The notes under the pieces were generated by a model. The model saw only the letters and a list, made by a program, of their open reading frames with translations, searched no databases and was not told the origin of the DNA. A stretch of DNA of 64,000 nucleotides from Aquilaria yunnanensis (lineage: Eukaryota; Streptophyta; Magnoliopsida; Malvales; Thymelaeaceae). The stretch is from NCBI GenBank assembly GCA_039654915.1, contig CM077597.1:29734001-29798000 (forward strand), written 5' to 3'. The translations under genes were made by a program, and so were the position numbers. Positions 36,997 through 47,090 of the stretch are shown in pieces (position 1 is the stretch's first letter; every line of letters begins with the position of its first letter).

Positions 36997-37054
<58 letters not shown>

Positions 37055-37820
37055 TTATTTTATTCCGATTTCCCGACACGCACATTTGGTTTGAAAATCC
37101 TCATTTAATTATCCCTATTAAAAATTCTCTAATCAGCCCAAGCTATTAAATTTTTTTGGACGCATATATATGAGATGCCAAGTTGCCAATGCCACAGAAG
37201 TTGCTTAATTTTCATTTTTCCACATTCAAATAATTAATTAATTAAACATTTGATTCCTTCATTAGATGGTAATACTTTTTTACTCTCATCACAATCTATT
37301 TTTTTTTTAAATAAGAAAACTAATATCATTAAAACAGCTCAAAAGGGAGGAAGAGGGCAGCAATACAAGCGTACACAACCACAAACAGCCAATCCTACAA
37401 CGAAAAGGAAATAGAATAAAATACTGCAATACTAACATAGCATATAAATATCTACTTCCTCACACAATAACAATCCTAAAAAATCTCAGACACCCAACTC
37501 AGATCATAATAATTTCTTATGAAGAAAAGGCATCAAGAAATTCAGCAATATATAATCTGAAGCCTTCCGCTGGCTCACTGCCGCTGCGGTGGCTCCGGAA
37601 GGTCACATTCGAGGCTCTAGAACATGGTCGGGGCCAGATTGATGGAAAGTCGAAGCATGGCTGAAGGCATTTGTTCTAAACTGACCAACTCTGTGAGAAA
37701 AACTCTTTGCACCTTTGCCCTCATCCAAAGAACTTCGGTGATTAGCAGGGATTTTATGAGCTCCCCAGCTTGTTAAGAGCGAAGGGAGAACAACTACTAT
37801 TAACAAATATAACTTAAATC
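36382..37820. other. Intergenic region downstream of the B3 cluster
   Basis: Contains a (TTA)n run, a poly-T-rich stretch at 36590-36900 and, at 37300-37800, a less AT-rich segment that would be 3' of the B3 fragment. No supported gene. Confidence 0.45.
36999..37060. repeat. (TTA)n microsatellite
   Basis: About 17 TTA/ATT triplets, grading into ATC interruptions. Confidence 0.95.
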
Positions 37821-37970
37821 TCAATTGTTGTTCTCTCCCTCATAGATTAATACCTTACATGATGTCTCTAGCCCATCAATCATCTCAAATGCACAAACAT
37901 CACCAACTATCAAGTTATTGTCCTCTGCCAATGTCTCTGCCAATGTCTTCCATCGCCCTCGGAGTTCTGC
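37821..37970 (-). pseudogene. C-terminal B3-domain fragment (tandem REM duplicate)
   Basis: A 49-codon open stretch ending at a stop (37823-37821). It shows W-K-T-L-A-E, then DNNLIVGDVCAFEMIDG and a short K-V-L-I end. This is the last part of a plant REM-type B3 domain (pattern W..F...N.L..GDVC.FE.I) and parallels the end of the neighbouring gene. A 12-bp tandem duplication adds the extra residues T-L-A-E. No N-terminal half, start codon or upstream exon was found within 300 bp. It is therefore a broken duplicate of the gene at 38296-39553, though use as an alternative last exon of that gene cannot be excluded. Confidence 0.6.
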
Positions 37971-38295
37971 AAAATTTTGTTCATTTCTAGTTCGTACTGA
38001 ATAAAGTACATGTCACATTATTACTAATAATCATAACCATGGGGCTGCCGTCTTCAACTCCCCCAAGCACTGCCCAGAGTCGAGGTTGATTGAATTCGCA
38101 ATCATAAAGTGATGTTTCTATCATGTTGGTCTCTACTCTACTGTAACATAACATAAATCCATCTCAACTTGATCATACTAACTTCATACCATTACCTTCC
38201 ATTTTTCCTATATGAGCTTTCAATAGATGAAACATTTTCATTGACAAAGAGTTTCTGGTTTACAAAAGGATCACCTATGCAGCAGCTTAATGGAA

Positions 38296-39553
38296 TCAGC
38301 ACCGTTTGATGGACACCTTCATCCTAACAACATCACAGGCCTTGATCAGCTCGAAGACACAAACATCTCCAACTTTCAGAAGATTATCCCTCGTGAACTT
38401 GGGCCAACCACCGCTGAAGCAACCATATCTTTTAGGTGTAGCCATGGTCAGTAACTCAACCTTCCACGACCTATCTTCCACCTCAAGAATCACATCTGTC
38501 CTTCTCTGAGGCCCAAATTATATGCTTGTCAGTGAACTCAACTGGCACTCGCTACAGAATTGGGCGGAAATATGTGTTACAAGAGTGTCACTGATGAACA
38601 AGAGTAAAAATTTGGCCAATAAAAAGAATCATACCATGAAGGCTTTGAATGATGGTTTAATGGTTTTACTGAAGGATGAATTTTCACAAGCTTGATGTGT
38701 CTCTGGTGAAGGTGGTCTTGCTTGCTTCCATTTCCTCTGACCAGCAATGGCTCTACCCCTTTCTACTCCTGCACATGAGACCAGACCAAGTTCAGATCAT
38801 GATGACAGTGGACATAGACATGAAAAAGATGGTAAAAAAAGAACATAGAACTGATAACTGGTAGTTATCTAGAACTGATAACTAGTACTTATCAACCTGA
38901 AGTTTTGGGTTCTGATTTTGAATTCATCCCAACGACTTGAGTTAACTTAGTCTTACTGGTCTTGCAAGGCCAGCTATATGGCAAAGATGACCTTCCCCTC
39001 TTTCTACCACATGATGAAGGCATGTCCGAGATTTCAATCGACAAATCATCATCCTCATCCTTGGTGTGCTGTTTTGGATATTCAGTCTCCGTACAACTCA
39101 TATCAAAGACGAGTACATGAAATTTGCATAGCTTTTCATATCTGAATACCACCAAACATCCGTACTTAACAGAGTAGTGTTCTGCAAACTCTTTCCAGCC
39201 GTTTTGCAGGCACATTTTACCATCAGATTTTGATAGTTCAACCTCCCATTTTTTACCCCTAGGAACCTCAAGTATCACCTTGGTTGGAACTGGAACATCA
39301 TTCAAATATTTCCTAACAAACTTTACTGGAATCAGCTGCACAAAAGGCTCAACAATGTAAGACTCACATACAGCTCTATAACAGCTTTAGTTTTAGCTAT
39401 GAAAAACCCAGAATTGTACATGAAAGTCCCAGAAAGAAAGAGATGTGAAGTGCTTACCAACTTCCCTTCACTAAGAGTGTCCTCCAAAATTATCTTGAAA
39501 AAGTGGGGCTTTTGATCAGCTGAAAATACAGGCGTGTTCTTGTATGAACACAT
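38296..39553 (-). CDS. REM-type B3 domain protein, four coding exons, second B3 domain affected
   Basis: Plant-specific B3 proteins of the REM group are nuclear, DNA-binding and often reproductive. The proposed coding exons on the minus strand are 39553-39458, 39335-38897, 38768-38635 and 38505-38296, with introns GTAAGC..GCAG, GTTGAT..GCAG and GTATGA..CAG. The frame is continuous and gives 292 residues. B3-1 spans exons 1-2: FFKIILEDTL, IPVKFVRKYL, W-E-V-E-L, GWKEFAEHYSV, FRYE...FHVLVFD. A basic patch (GRKRGR) follows. B3-2 spans exons 3-4: SFKAFM, then DVILEVEDRSWKVELL, W-P-K-F, LLKVGDVCVFELI, ending KVSIKRC and TGA. The strand with VPVEFTDKH lies just before exon 4 (38551-38506) after an alternative TAG acceptor, but using it shifts the frame. 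ATG 39553 is preceded by a probable 5' UTR splice acceptor near 39592. A B3 fragment lies downstream at 37821-37970. The B3 family call is firm; integrity of B3-2 is uncertain. Confidence 0.8.
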
Positions 39554-39591
39554 TGTAGAACAGCTCCTTGTTCTACCAGTCTACCAATCTG

Positions 39592-40990
39592 CAGAGTGTT
39601 CGAGTTACATAAAAAAGATGACGGAGAAGAACTTGAAGAGTAATCAAATCAAGTAACCTTCATTTGATTCTAGGGTTTGAAACAGTTCTCATAACTATCC
39701 TGAAATTCCAGATCTTCATGAGAACCTAGGAGGCTTTAATGCTTAAAAAAATAGATGTCCTAACACATAATTCAAGGTATCATTAACCAACTGCAAGGGT
39801 CGGAAGATAGATAATCATATCAATCCCTCACAAATTCCAATACTTGAGAGGGCAAACAAATGCGATATCTTTTGCTCTCTGGGTAGAAGAGACGTCACTT
39901 TGCAGAGATAAACGCACAACAAGGGACCCTCGACACAAGATCATGCGTGTTAAAATACAGAGCACGAATAGCAAAAGAAACATATGTTTGCAGAAAGAGA
40001 GGGAGGGAGGGAGGGAGAGAGGGAGCTTCTGACATCGGAGTTGGGTAGAAACAACTCCAAGTGATAGCGGTCAAATTTAAATTCAACGGTATATGATCAT
40101 ATTTTTTTGTTTTATGTTTACAGCTATAACTCACTTTTAAGGATAAGTACAATTACTTAAAGAGCAGTATTGGCTAAACTTATTTATCTTTTCCTAGTTA
40201 AGAAGATACAAACAGGAAAATGAGTTCATGCACCACGTTACGCAAATCAGACAGTGATATGTGAGCAGACAATAGTCCAAATTCTCACTTATACATCTGC
40301 AACCATGAATAACAAGAGAAAGAAAAAGGTGGAGAGAATTTAACTGACATATCGATGGACATATTCTTCCAATTCTTTCAGCTTACACTAATTTGCCAGA
40401 TATCACACTTGCATACCCAGAGAAAAATAGCACATTGTGAATTGTAACTCATGGACAACAGAACCAGAACATTCAAGCAAGATGAACAGAACAGAACTTG
40501 TTTGATGCTAGATATACCTTTGCACACACTACGAACTACAAATATACATAAATAAATAACTCTAAATAAAGGCACAACAAATACATGAGACTTACATCCG
40601 TAAGGGGAGCTGATTTCTTGGCAAACAAGAACCTTCTAAATCACCTGTAATGAAACAACAAGAATCTAGTAACTGCCCGAACCAAAACGCGTCATTGTAA
40701 TAAAAAGAAATACAGGGGACATTTAGCTTCTCAATTCTTGGAAATCTCAGAACCCCAAATCGCGACTTACCTTGGTTCTTTGGGAGGAGGATTATCCGTG
40801 CTAAACCGAGGGAGCAGCTGGGTTCACCGTCTGCTCTTGTCCATTGCGCATCTGCCGGCGGTCGGTGTGCGGATCGGAGGTCGGGCCACTGGAGATCGGG
40901 TGGGTGGGCAACGGATGGTGATTTGGGTCTGTTTGAGAGTGTGGCGTGTGTGGGTGACTGCGCGTCAGGTAGAGTGGCATAGGTCGTAAA
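39592..40990 (-). promoter_or_regulatory. Probable 5' UTR exon and 5' UTR intron of the B3 gene
   Basis: On the minus strand CCAAG|GTAAGTCGCG places a strong splice donor at 40770-40769. CTCTGCAG|ATTGG provides an acceptor ending near 39592, 38 bp upstream of the start ATG. The upstream exon (about 40990-40771) is GC-richer and pyrimidine/CA-rich (cacccacacac...), typical of a plant 5' UTR. Transcription start was not located; the boundary near 40990 is a guess from composition. Confidence 0.5.
40001..40016 (+). repeat. (GGGA)4 G-quadruplex motif
   Basis: Four consecutive GGGA units within a gagagggag-rich purine tract (about 39995-40025). It lies in the proposed 5' UTR intron of the B3 gene, on the non-coding strand. 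Confidence 0.85.
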
Positions 40991-41329
40991 TACGAATAAA
41001 AAGGGTAGTTCTTTGGACTTTTTAACCCCCAGAGAGCAACCCACGCGCCTAGACAGCATCCCACTCAAACCTAATTCTTTTATTATGCACCTATGTCTAA
41101 TTAGACATAGTAACCAATCCCTTAATCTTTTATATATAAGGCATAAATTATTAAAAAAATTGACAAGAATACCCTTAGTTAAAATATTCTTCTTCACAAA
41201 AAAACCCTAGCTTGCTACTGCTGTCTCGTCCGGTGCCGGTGTCGGCACCGGTGCTGCCGCCGAACTGTCATACATCATGATCTCGTAGTATAGTCATATG
41301 TCATGCTCGAAAAAATGAAAAGTGTTTGA

Positions 41330-41580
41330 ATGGATGCCGAAAAGTGTCTAAAAAAATATTTAGAAGTGTCTGATCAATACGTAGACAATTTACTCTATTA
41401 AAAAATAACTAATTGAAATAATAAAAAAGTGTCTAAAGAAATATTTACAAGTGTCTGATCAATATGTAGACAATTTACTCTTTTCAAAAATAACTAATTG
41501 AAACAATAAAAAGTGTCTAATAAATGTGTAAAAGTGTCTAAAAAAAAAGTGACAAAATGTCTAAAAAGTGACAATTTACT
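41330..41580. repeat. Tandem repeat with aagtgtcta units
   Basis: A roughly 112-bp unit containing tgatcaata-gtagacaatttactc and aataactaattgaaa occurs twice in succession. It is followed by shortened copies rich in aagtgtctaa. Confidence 0.7.
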
Positions 41581-41589
41581 CCCAACGTT

Positions 41590-42060
41590 GCCTCTGCTCC
41601 GATCGCTCCGATCCTGGCTCATCGCATAGTCGCCGTGGCGTTGTCGTCATCGAGTCAAAGCGTTGCCTCTACTTCGATCACTCCGATCCTGGCTCGTTGC
41701 GTCGTTGGACTTCAGGCTCATCATCGCCTTAAAACTCCGACGATGATGAAGAGGCAATGTGATTTAATCAAAATGGAGGGGCCCCGACGCGATTTGATCG
41801 AAGCGCCAAGGCGGCGATGCTGAAGAGATGCGATTTGATCAGAGCAGAGAGGCACTGACGCTGAAGAGGCGATGCGATTTGATCGAAGTGGAGAGGCGGC
41901 GACGCGATTTGATCGGAGCAGAGAGGCGGTGACGCTGAAGAGACGTGATTCGATCGGAGCTGAAGAGGCGGCGATGTGATTCTATCGAAGCGGGATTGGA
42001 GATTAAACTGAAAAAGCCACAGCGATACGATTCAATCGCCGGCAATCTATCTGGAACGAA
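41590..42060. repeat. GC-rich minisatellite
   Basis: Two copies of a gttgcctct-ctccgatc-ctggctc block, then about six degenerate copies of a 40-50-bp unit gcgatgcgatttgatcgaag / gagaggcggcgacgctga. Short open frames across it are repeat artefacts. Confidence 0.7.
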
Positions 42061-42255
42061 GAGCGGCGATGGTCGACGGGGATGAGAAAGAGAAAACGGG
42101 TTAGGGAAGAAAATTTTGGGGGTAAAATAGTAAAATCACCCCTATGTCTAATTAGACATATGTGCATGATATCCATGGTAACTCAAACCTTTCTTCTATT
42201 GCTACTACCTCATCATGAACGGCCACATACATGCAACTTTTTCACTTGGCCAAAG

Positions 42256-43492
42256 TAGGGATGACAATTGGGTGGGTCAGGTTAGGTTTGGGTCAGATAA
42301 TTTAGATTTAGATTTAACCGGGTTAGCATATATTTAAGTCCATGTTAGGTTATTTGGGTTCGGATTTATTTTGGGTTGAGTAAATTTTGGGTTCGGGTTG
42401 GGTCAAGCTGGGTTTATTTAGGTTCAGATCCAATCAGGTCGGGTTATCAAGTTTTAGACCAAATTTAGCTTGATTGTTTGGTTTCCTTGGTTCACTGATG
42501 TATAAGCCAAAATCATTAAATTGCTTCAATTTTTTTGTTTAATTTTGATTAAAATTTAATTTAACTAGACATAAAAATGATATAAAATTTATGAAGATAT
42601 ATTAATATATAATTTATTTAATAAAATACTCCTTCTATGTCAAGTTCTTTGTAATATTTACTATTCAACAATTAATCTATGATTTTTTATTTTCAACATT
42701 TTAGTATATAAATGAAAAATGATTATATTAAATAATAAATAAAGACCTATAGTTTTTAATTATATACTTTTAAAATTTTTTTCTAACAAATAATCTCCCT
42801 CCATCCCATTTTCTTTGCTCCATTTAACTTTTTTGACTAGTTTGACTTAAATTTATTTATATTATTGTTTATTAAAAAATTTAAAAAAATTTATTTAAAA
42901 ATTGTAGGTCTTCATTTATTATTCATGTATAAAATTGTATATTTATATATTAAAATGTTGAAAACAAAAAATTATATATTAATTGTTAAAATATGAATGG
43001 TGCAAATAATTTGATATATAAGGAGTAATATGAATAAATTCAATTCAAACTATTTGAAAAAGTTAAATATTTCAAAGAATATGGGATAAAAGGGTTACTA
43101 TAATTTCTAAAACCTAATTATTTGTATTTTTCTATCACCGTTTACTAATCATTTCCCATCGTTCTTACTTGCTCGCTCTACAATGCAAAACAGATCAGCA
43201 GAATTGAAAAAACTCATTCACATATATTAAATCATAATTTTTCTAAAGTCTATGCCCTTCCTTATATTTTATATTGATTTAAGTTAAAATTAAGTCTTGT
43301 TGGGTTTAGTCATTAGGTTATTTCGGGTTTAGGTCAGGTCGGGTTTAGGTTTTCTTGGGTTTCACTTTAGTCGGGTTTGGATTTAGGTCGGGTTCAAGTC
43401 ATTGAATTTTCTAGTCAAATCGGGTCATGTCGGGTTTGGGTTTGGATGGGTTGGGTCAGGTCTTCGGGTCGGGTCAAATTTTGCCATCTCTA
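42256..43492. mobile_element. hAT-like element with GGGTTCGGGT subterminal repeats, copy 2
   Basis: Ends TAGGGATGACAATTGGG and (reverse complement) TAGAGATGGCAAAATTT. It is flanked by TGGCCAAAG (42247-42255) and TGGCCAAG (43493-43500), a TSD differing by one base in length. Subterminal repeats of gggt(t/c)ggg(t) type lie at 42270-42450 and 43300-43480. No transposase is present. Same family as 33596-35515. It contains a Stowaway-like cluster in the middle. Confidence 0.68.
42627..43086. mobile_element. Interleaved Stowaway-like MITEs
   Basis: Segment A (42627-42790, starting tactccttctatg) is reverse-complementary to A' (about 42870-43028, ending aaggagta). Segment B (42791-42863, starting ctccctccatccca) is reverse-complementary to B' (about 43029-43086, ending gaatatgggat). 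The order A-B-A'-B' is interleaved. The CTCCCTCCATCCCA start is the Stowaway terminal motif. Confidence 0.65.
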
Positions 43493-43646
43493 TGGCCAAG
43501 CTAAGCAATCTTGTTTCTTCTTAATTTCTTTCTTTCATTTTTTTTTATTGAACAATCTTTCCGTAGTCACAATAATATTTACCGAAATGTAGTATCTCCT
43601 AATATAAAACATAAAAATATTTTTTCTTAAGTTATAGCGGCTTAGG

Positions 43647-44281
43647 GAATTCATTTTAACTTAAGTTAACTTAATTTAAAACGACTTATTTTTATTTTTA
43701 TATATTTTTTTATCTAGAACCTATTTCATTTGAAAGTTAATATTATATAGATGCAATAATCTATTCAAAACTAAATTTTCATGATATTATTAAATTTTTG
43801 TTAATTTTTATTTTTAATGCCTAAAACTAGAAAAAAATTATAAAATTTAGTAAAATTATAAAAATTATATTTTTAATGGATTATTATATCTAAATAATAT
43901 TGAATTTTAAATAAAATTAGTTCCAGATAAAAAATATGTAAAATAAAAATAATCCATTTTGAATTAAGTTGACTTAAATTAAAATGAATTGTCAGTTTGT
44001 TTTAACTTAAGTCAATTACTTATTTTTATTCTTATGTCTTTTTTATCTAGAACTAATTTTAATTAAAAGCCAATATTATGTAGGTGCAATAATCCATTGA
44101 AAATATATTTTTTGTAATTTTACTAAATTTTTATGAATTTTTCTAGTTTAAGGAATTAAAAAAGAAAAATTTATAAAATTTTGAAAACATCATGAAAATT
44201 TACTTTCAAATGAAATTAGTTCCAGACAAAAAAAATATAATAGTAAAAATAAGTCAGTTAACTTAAGTTAAAACGAATTCA
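43647..44281. mobile_element. Pair of foldback MITEs
   Basis: Two adjacent elements (about 43647-43990 and 43993-44281), each with long inverted halves containing tttaacttaagt(t/c)aa, acttatttttatt and ttatctagaac(c)ta. The outermost ends (gaattcattttaac / gttaaaacgaattc) also pair. No coding capacity. Confidence 0.7.
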
Positions 44282-44329
44282 CCCATGTTGTTAATCGCTT
44301 ATTTCTTGTATATTAATTATAATACTTAG

Positions 44330-45600
44330 AAGAATAAAACACCAATTATTAACGCACACCAAAGCTAACTAAAAAATATTTATTATATAACAATGCAAGT
44401 GTCTTTTACAAAATAATATATGTGTCCACTATTATAAAGATGAATATAGAAACATAAGTAAAAAAATTCTAGAGTTACTTGCTCGATCACTGAATCTTGT
44501 TCATACTTGGAAGATCAAAAAGGTCAATTATTAACATACAAAAAACCAAAATCTGAAGTGTCTACTATAACTCATACAAATATCCACTATAATATAGAGA
44601 TGTGTCTACTATAACACATACATGTATTTATTAGTTTAAAGAAAAACATAAAAACATAAGTAAACAAATTCTAGAGTTACTTGTTCGATTACTAATTCTT
44701 GTTGAAACTTGGAAGATCAAAAAGATCAATTACTAACATATAGGAAAGTTGAATCCAAAGTGCCTACGATAACTCATACAAGTGTTTAGTATAATATAGT
44801 GTCTGCTATAAAACAGACATGTGTCTACTATTTTAAAGATAGACCTAAAAACACAATTTAACAAATTCTAGAGTTACTTTATTGATGAATTCTTGTTCAT
44901 ACTTTGAAGAGTTGAATATATTATCAACACAATGTTAGCTATGAAAAACAGAGTACATAAATCACCTTCAGTTTGCTTTTGAACTTGGTAAGAGTGGTAG
45001 AAATTTACACAAATCCAATATTTAAATCTCATATTCATGTCATTAAAATATAAGTAGAAACTACAATGTTCGGCATGTGTATTTAGTTAAAAATATATTA
45101 ATTGATTTTGCTAAATTGCTAACAAAATTGTTCACATGCTTTCACCCCAATGACCTAGAAAATCTCAACCAAGAAACATAAATAAAACCTTATGCAAATT
45201 TCACAAATATTCTAGCTACTACAATTAGCATCAATATATTGCTTTATCTTAGGAGTAATGTGCACATGTAGTATCAGAAACACCAATTACCAACGTATAG
45301 AAAGTAAAATTCCAAATATCTACTATAATATATACAAGTGTTTATTATAAAATAGATATATGTTTACTATAACACATACATGTGTCAACTATTTTGAAGA
45401 TGGATGTAGAAACACAACTAACAAATTCTAGAGATGCTTGCTTGATCATTGATTCTTGTTCATGTTTGGATGATCAAGTCACCAATTACTAGCATATAAA
45501 AAAGCAAAATTTGAAGTGTCTACTATAATACATCTAAGTGTCCACTATAAAATGTAGATGTGTCTACTAATTTAAACTAAAAAGAACAATTAAAAACTAC
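44330..45600. repeat. Tandem repeat, unit about 195 bp, about five copies
   Basis: Each unit carries caaattctagagttacttg (near 44466, 44668, 44861, 45422), a ttcttgttcatacttggaag block, (c)aattactaacatata and gtgtctactataa-type stretches. Spacing is about 190-200 bp, with a non-repeat break at about 44930-45270. Not coding. Confidence 0.75.
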
Positions 45601-47090
45601 CTTCTATCTCTTCCCTATTCTTCCTCATATTTTCATTTTCTACAGTAGTGTTTTCATATTTGTAAGTTATGCAAATAGAAATCAATCACACAGATAACCA
45701 AACAAGACCATCATCATCATCATCATTGAAGTCCTAGTTGAGAAAAGTATAATAGACATGGAATAGATGTAATCATCGGTGGACTTTTGGAATCTTGAAA
45801 TTGCATTCAAATCCTCTCTCTGCCCATCCTCTTCATCCCCTCTTGCATTTTTGCCTTCTTCTTCTTCTTCTTTTTCTTATTCTTCTAGCTCTCATTGTCC
45901 TCCTTCAAATTTACCAATCAACAAACTCCAGGCTTGTATTGCTCATCATTTCCTTCTTAGTCCCTATCTCTAAGGCCTTCCTCTTCTTCTTGCTCTTCTT
46001 CTCCTTCTTTGGAAGCTAAGATGGTGAACCTGGAAGAAAAGCTTAATATGCATGGAAGGGATGGGTGTGGGAGTAAAGGTGTAGGTTTAGGAGTTTCTGT
46101 TTTGGTGATTATAATGACAAGGGTTGCAATACTGTTTAGGGAAGATGCTTGAGTTCCAGGAGATGCCTTATTAGTGTCAAGGCATTGTGTTTAATGGAAT
46201 GTTCAAGATGAGTGTTTTGGCATTTAGCCATTCTGTATATATTTTGGTTATTGAACAATAGCACAGTTGTATATTTGTCTAATCAACACTTGTATGTTCA
46301 AGTCCATTTCAACATTCCATTTGAATACCACAATATGATCCAACACTTAATACAAATAAGTAACAGAAAAATGAATATATTTCCATTGACTTTGAAACTT
46401 GCTTGATTATTTCAGTAAAGCATTTACAAAACCAATCCACATTCAAACTTGCCCGACCATCATATTAAGGCATTTACAATAACAAATCCTATTTGATTAA
46501 AATCTAATTCAGACTCTAATCATTCTCTAAGTGTACCATATGGATTAAAGTCATTTGGGATATACTAAGCCATTAGTACTAACAAAAGAGTTGGTACTAA
46601 CAAAAATAGACTACACTAAGTCATTTGGTACTAACAAAAACAAACCGCATTAAGTTTTTTGCACCTACAAAATATGCATGCATATGTAATAATTCGACTA
46701 TCGTTGACTCATGCTCTCAGTTGCTTTCTTTACATGCCTCCTAAGAGTTATTGCCTATGTGCCTTACCTTCTAGGCTACATAAGTAAAACTCACAGTGTT
46801 AGTATAGAATAAATAATACTCAATTTGAAACATCAACTAAAAAACAATTGCTTAAGGCAATTCCCACCTACAATATATACTATAAAACCAGTGTTAATAT
46901 TAGTAAGGACACCCATTTCCTCTATATGCTTCCTAGGTTTAGTTGTTTTTCCTTCCTTTTTCATACTTGCAGGGGAAACTAGGAATTTCTGTCTCCTTAG
47001 TGAAGCCGAAACACTTGTTTTGATTGCTTGGACCTGTATTTAAGCATTATTTTTTATAATATTAGAAGTTAGTTTTTGATACTATAGTAA
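45601..47090. other. Unassigned sequence 3' of the MULE transposase relic
   Basis: Contains (CAT)n at 45709-45728, a CT-rich stretch at 45800-46015 whose frames are compositional artefacts, and several ttggtactaacaaaa repeats at 46570-46640. It may include the 3' non-coding end of the MULE, but no terminal inverted repeat matching 52700-52848 was found. Confidence 0.4.

Larger units (their letters stand above)
41081..42171. mobile_element. Element with palindromic terminal repeats, 1.09 kb
   Basis: The left end (41081-41110) and the reverse complement of the right end (42142-42171) both read TAT-ATGCAC-TATGTCTAATTAGACATAG with two differences. Within each, CTATGTCTAATTAGACATAG is itself a 20-bp (left) or 18-bp (right) palindrome. 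The interior holds a 9-bp-stem hairpin, a tandem duplication and a GC-rich minisatellite, but no transposase. A TSD could not be fixed, so the superfamily is unknown. It sits just upstream of the B3 gene's presumed promoter. Confidence 0.55.

Noticed and set aside
37603..37824. Minus-strand frame with a hydrophobic, signal-peptide-like start and a short basic/Ser-rich tail, suggestive of a secreted peptide precursor
   Set aside because: It has no ATG (starts at TTG), begins within the end of the B3 fragment and matches no peptide-hormone motif. Most likely 3' untranslated sequence.
40592..41197. 201-codon minus-strand frame (and 40801-41064) overlapping the B3 gene's 5' region
   Set aside because: Spans the proposed promoter, 5' UTR exon and intron with a strong GTAAGT donor. 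Composition is biased (Pro/His-rich) and no domain is recognised.
45779..46019. Ser- or Leu/Phe-rich frames
   Set aside because: Produced by a CT-rich tract; the same tract is open in two frames with unrelated products.
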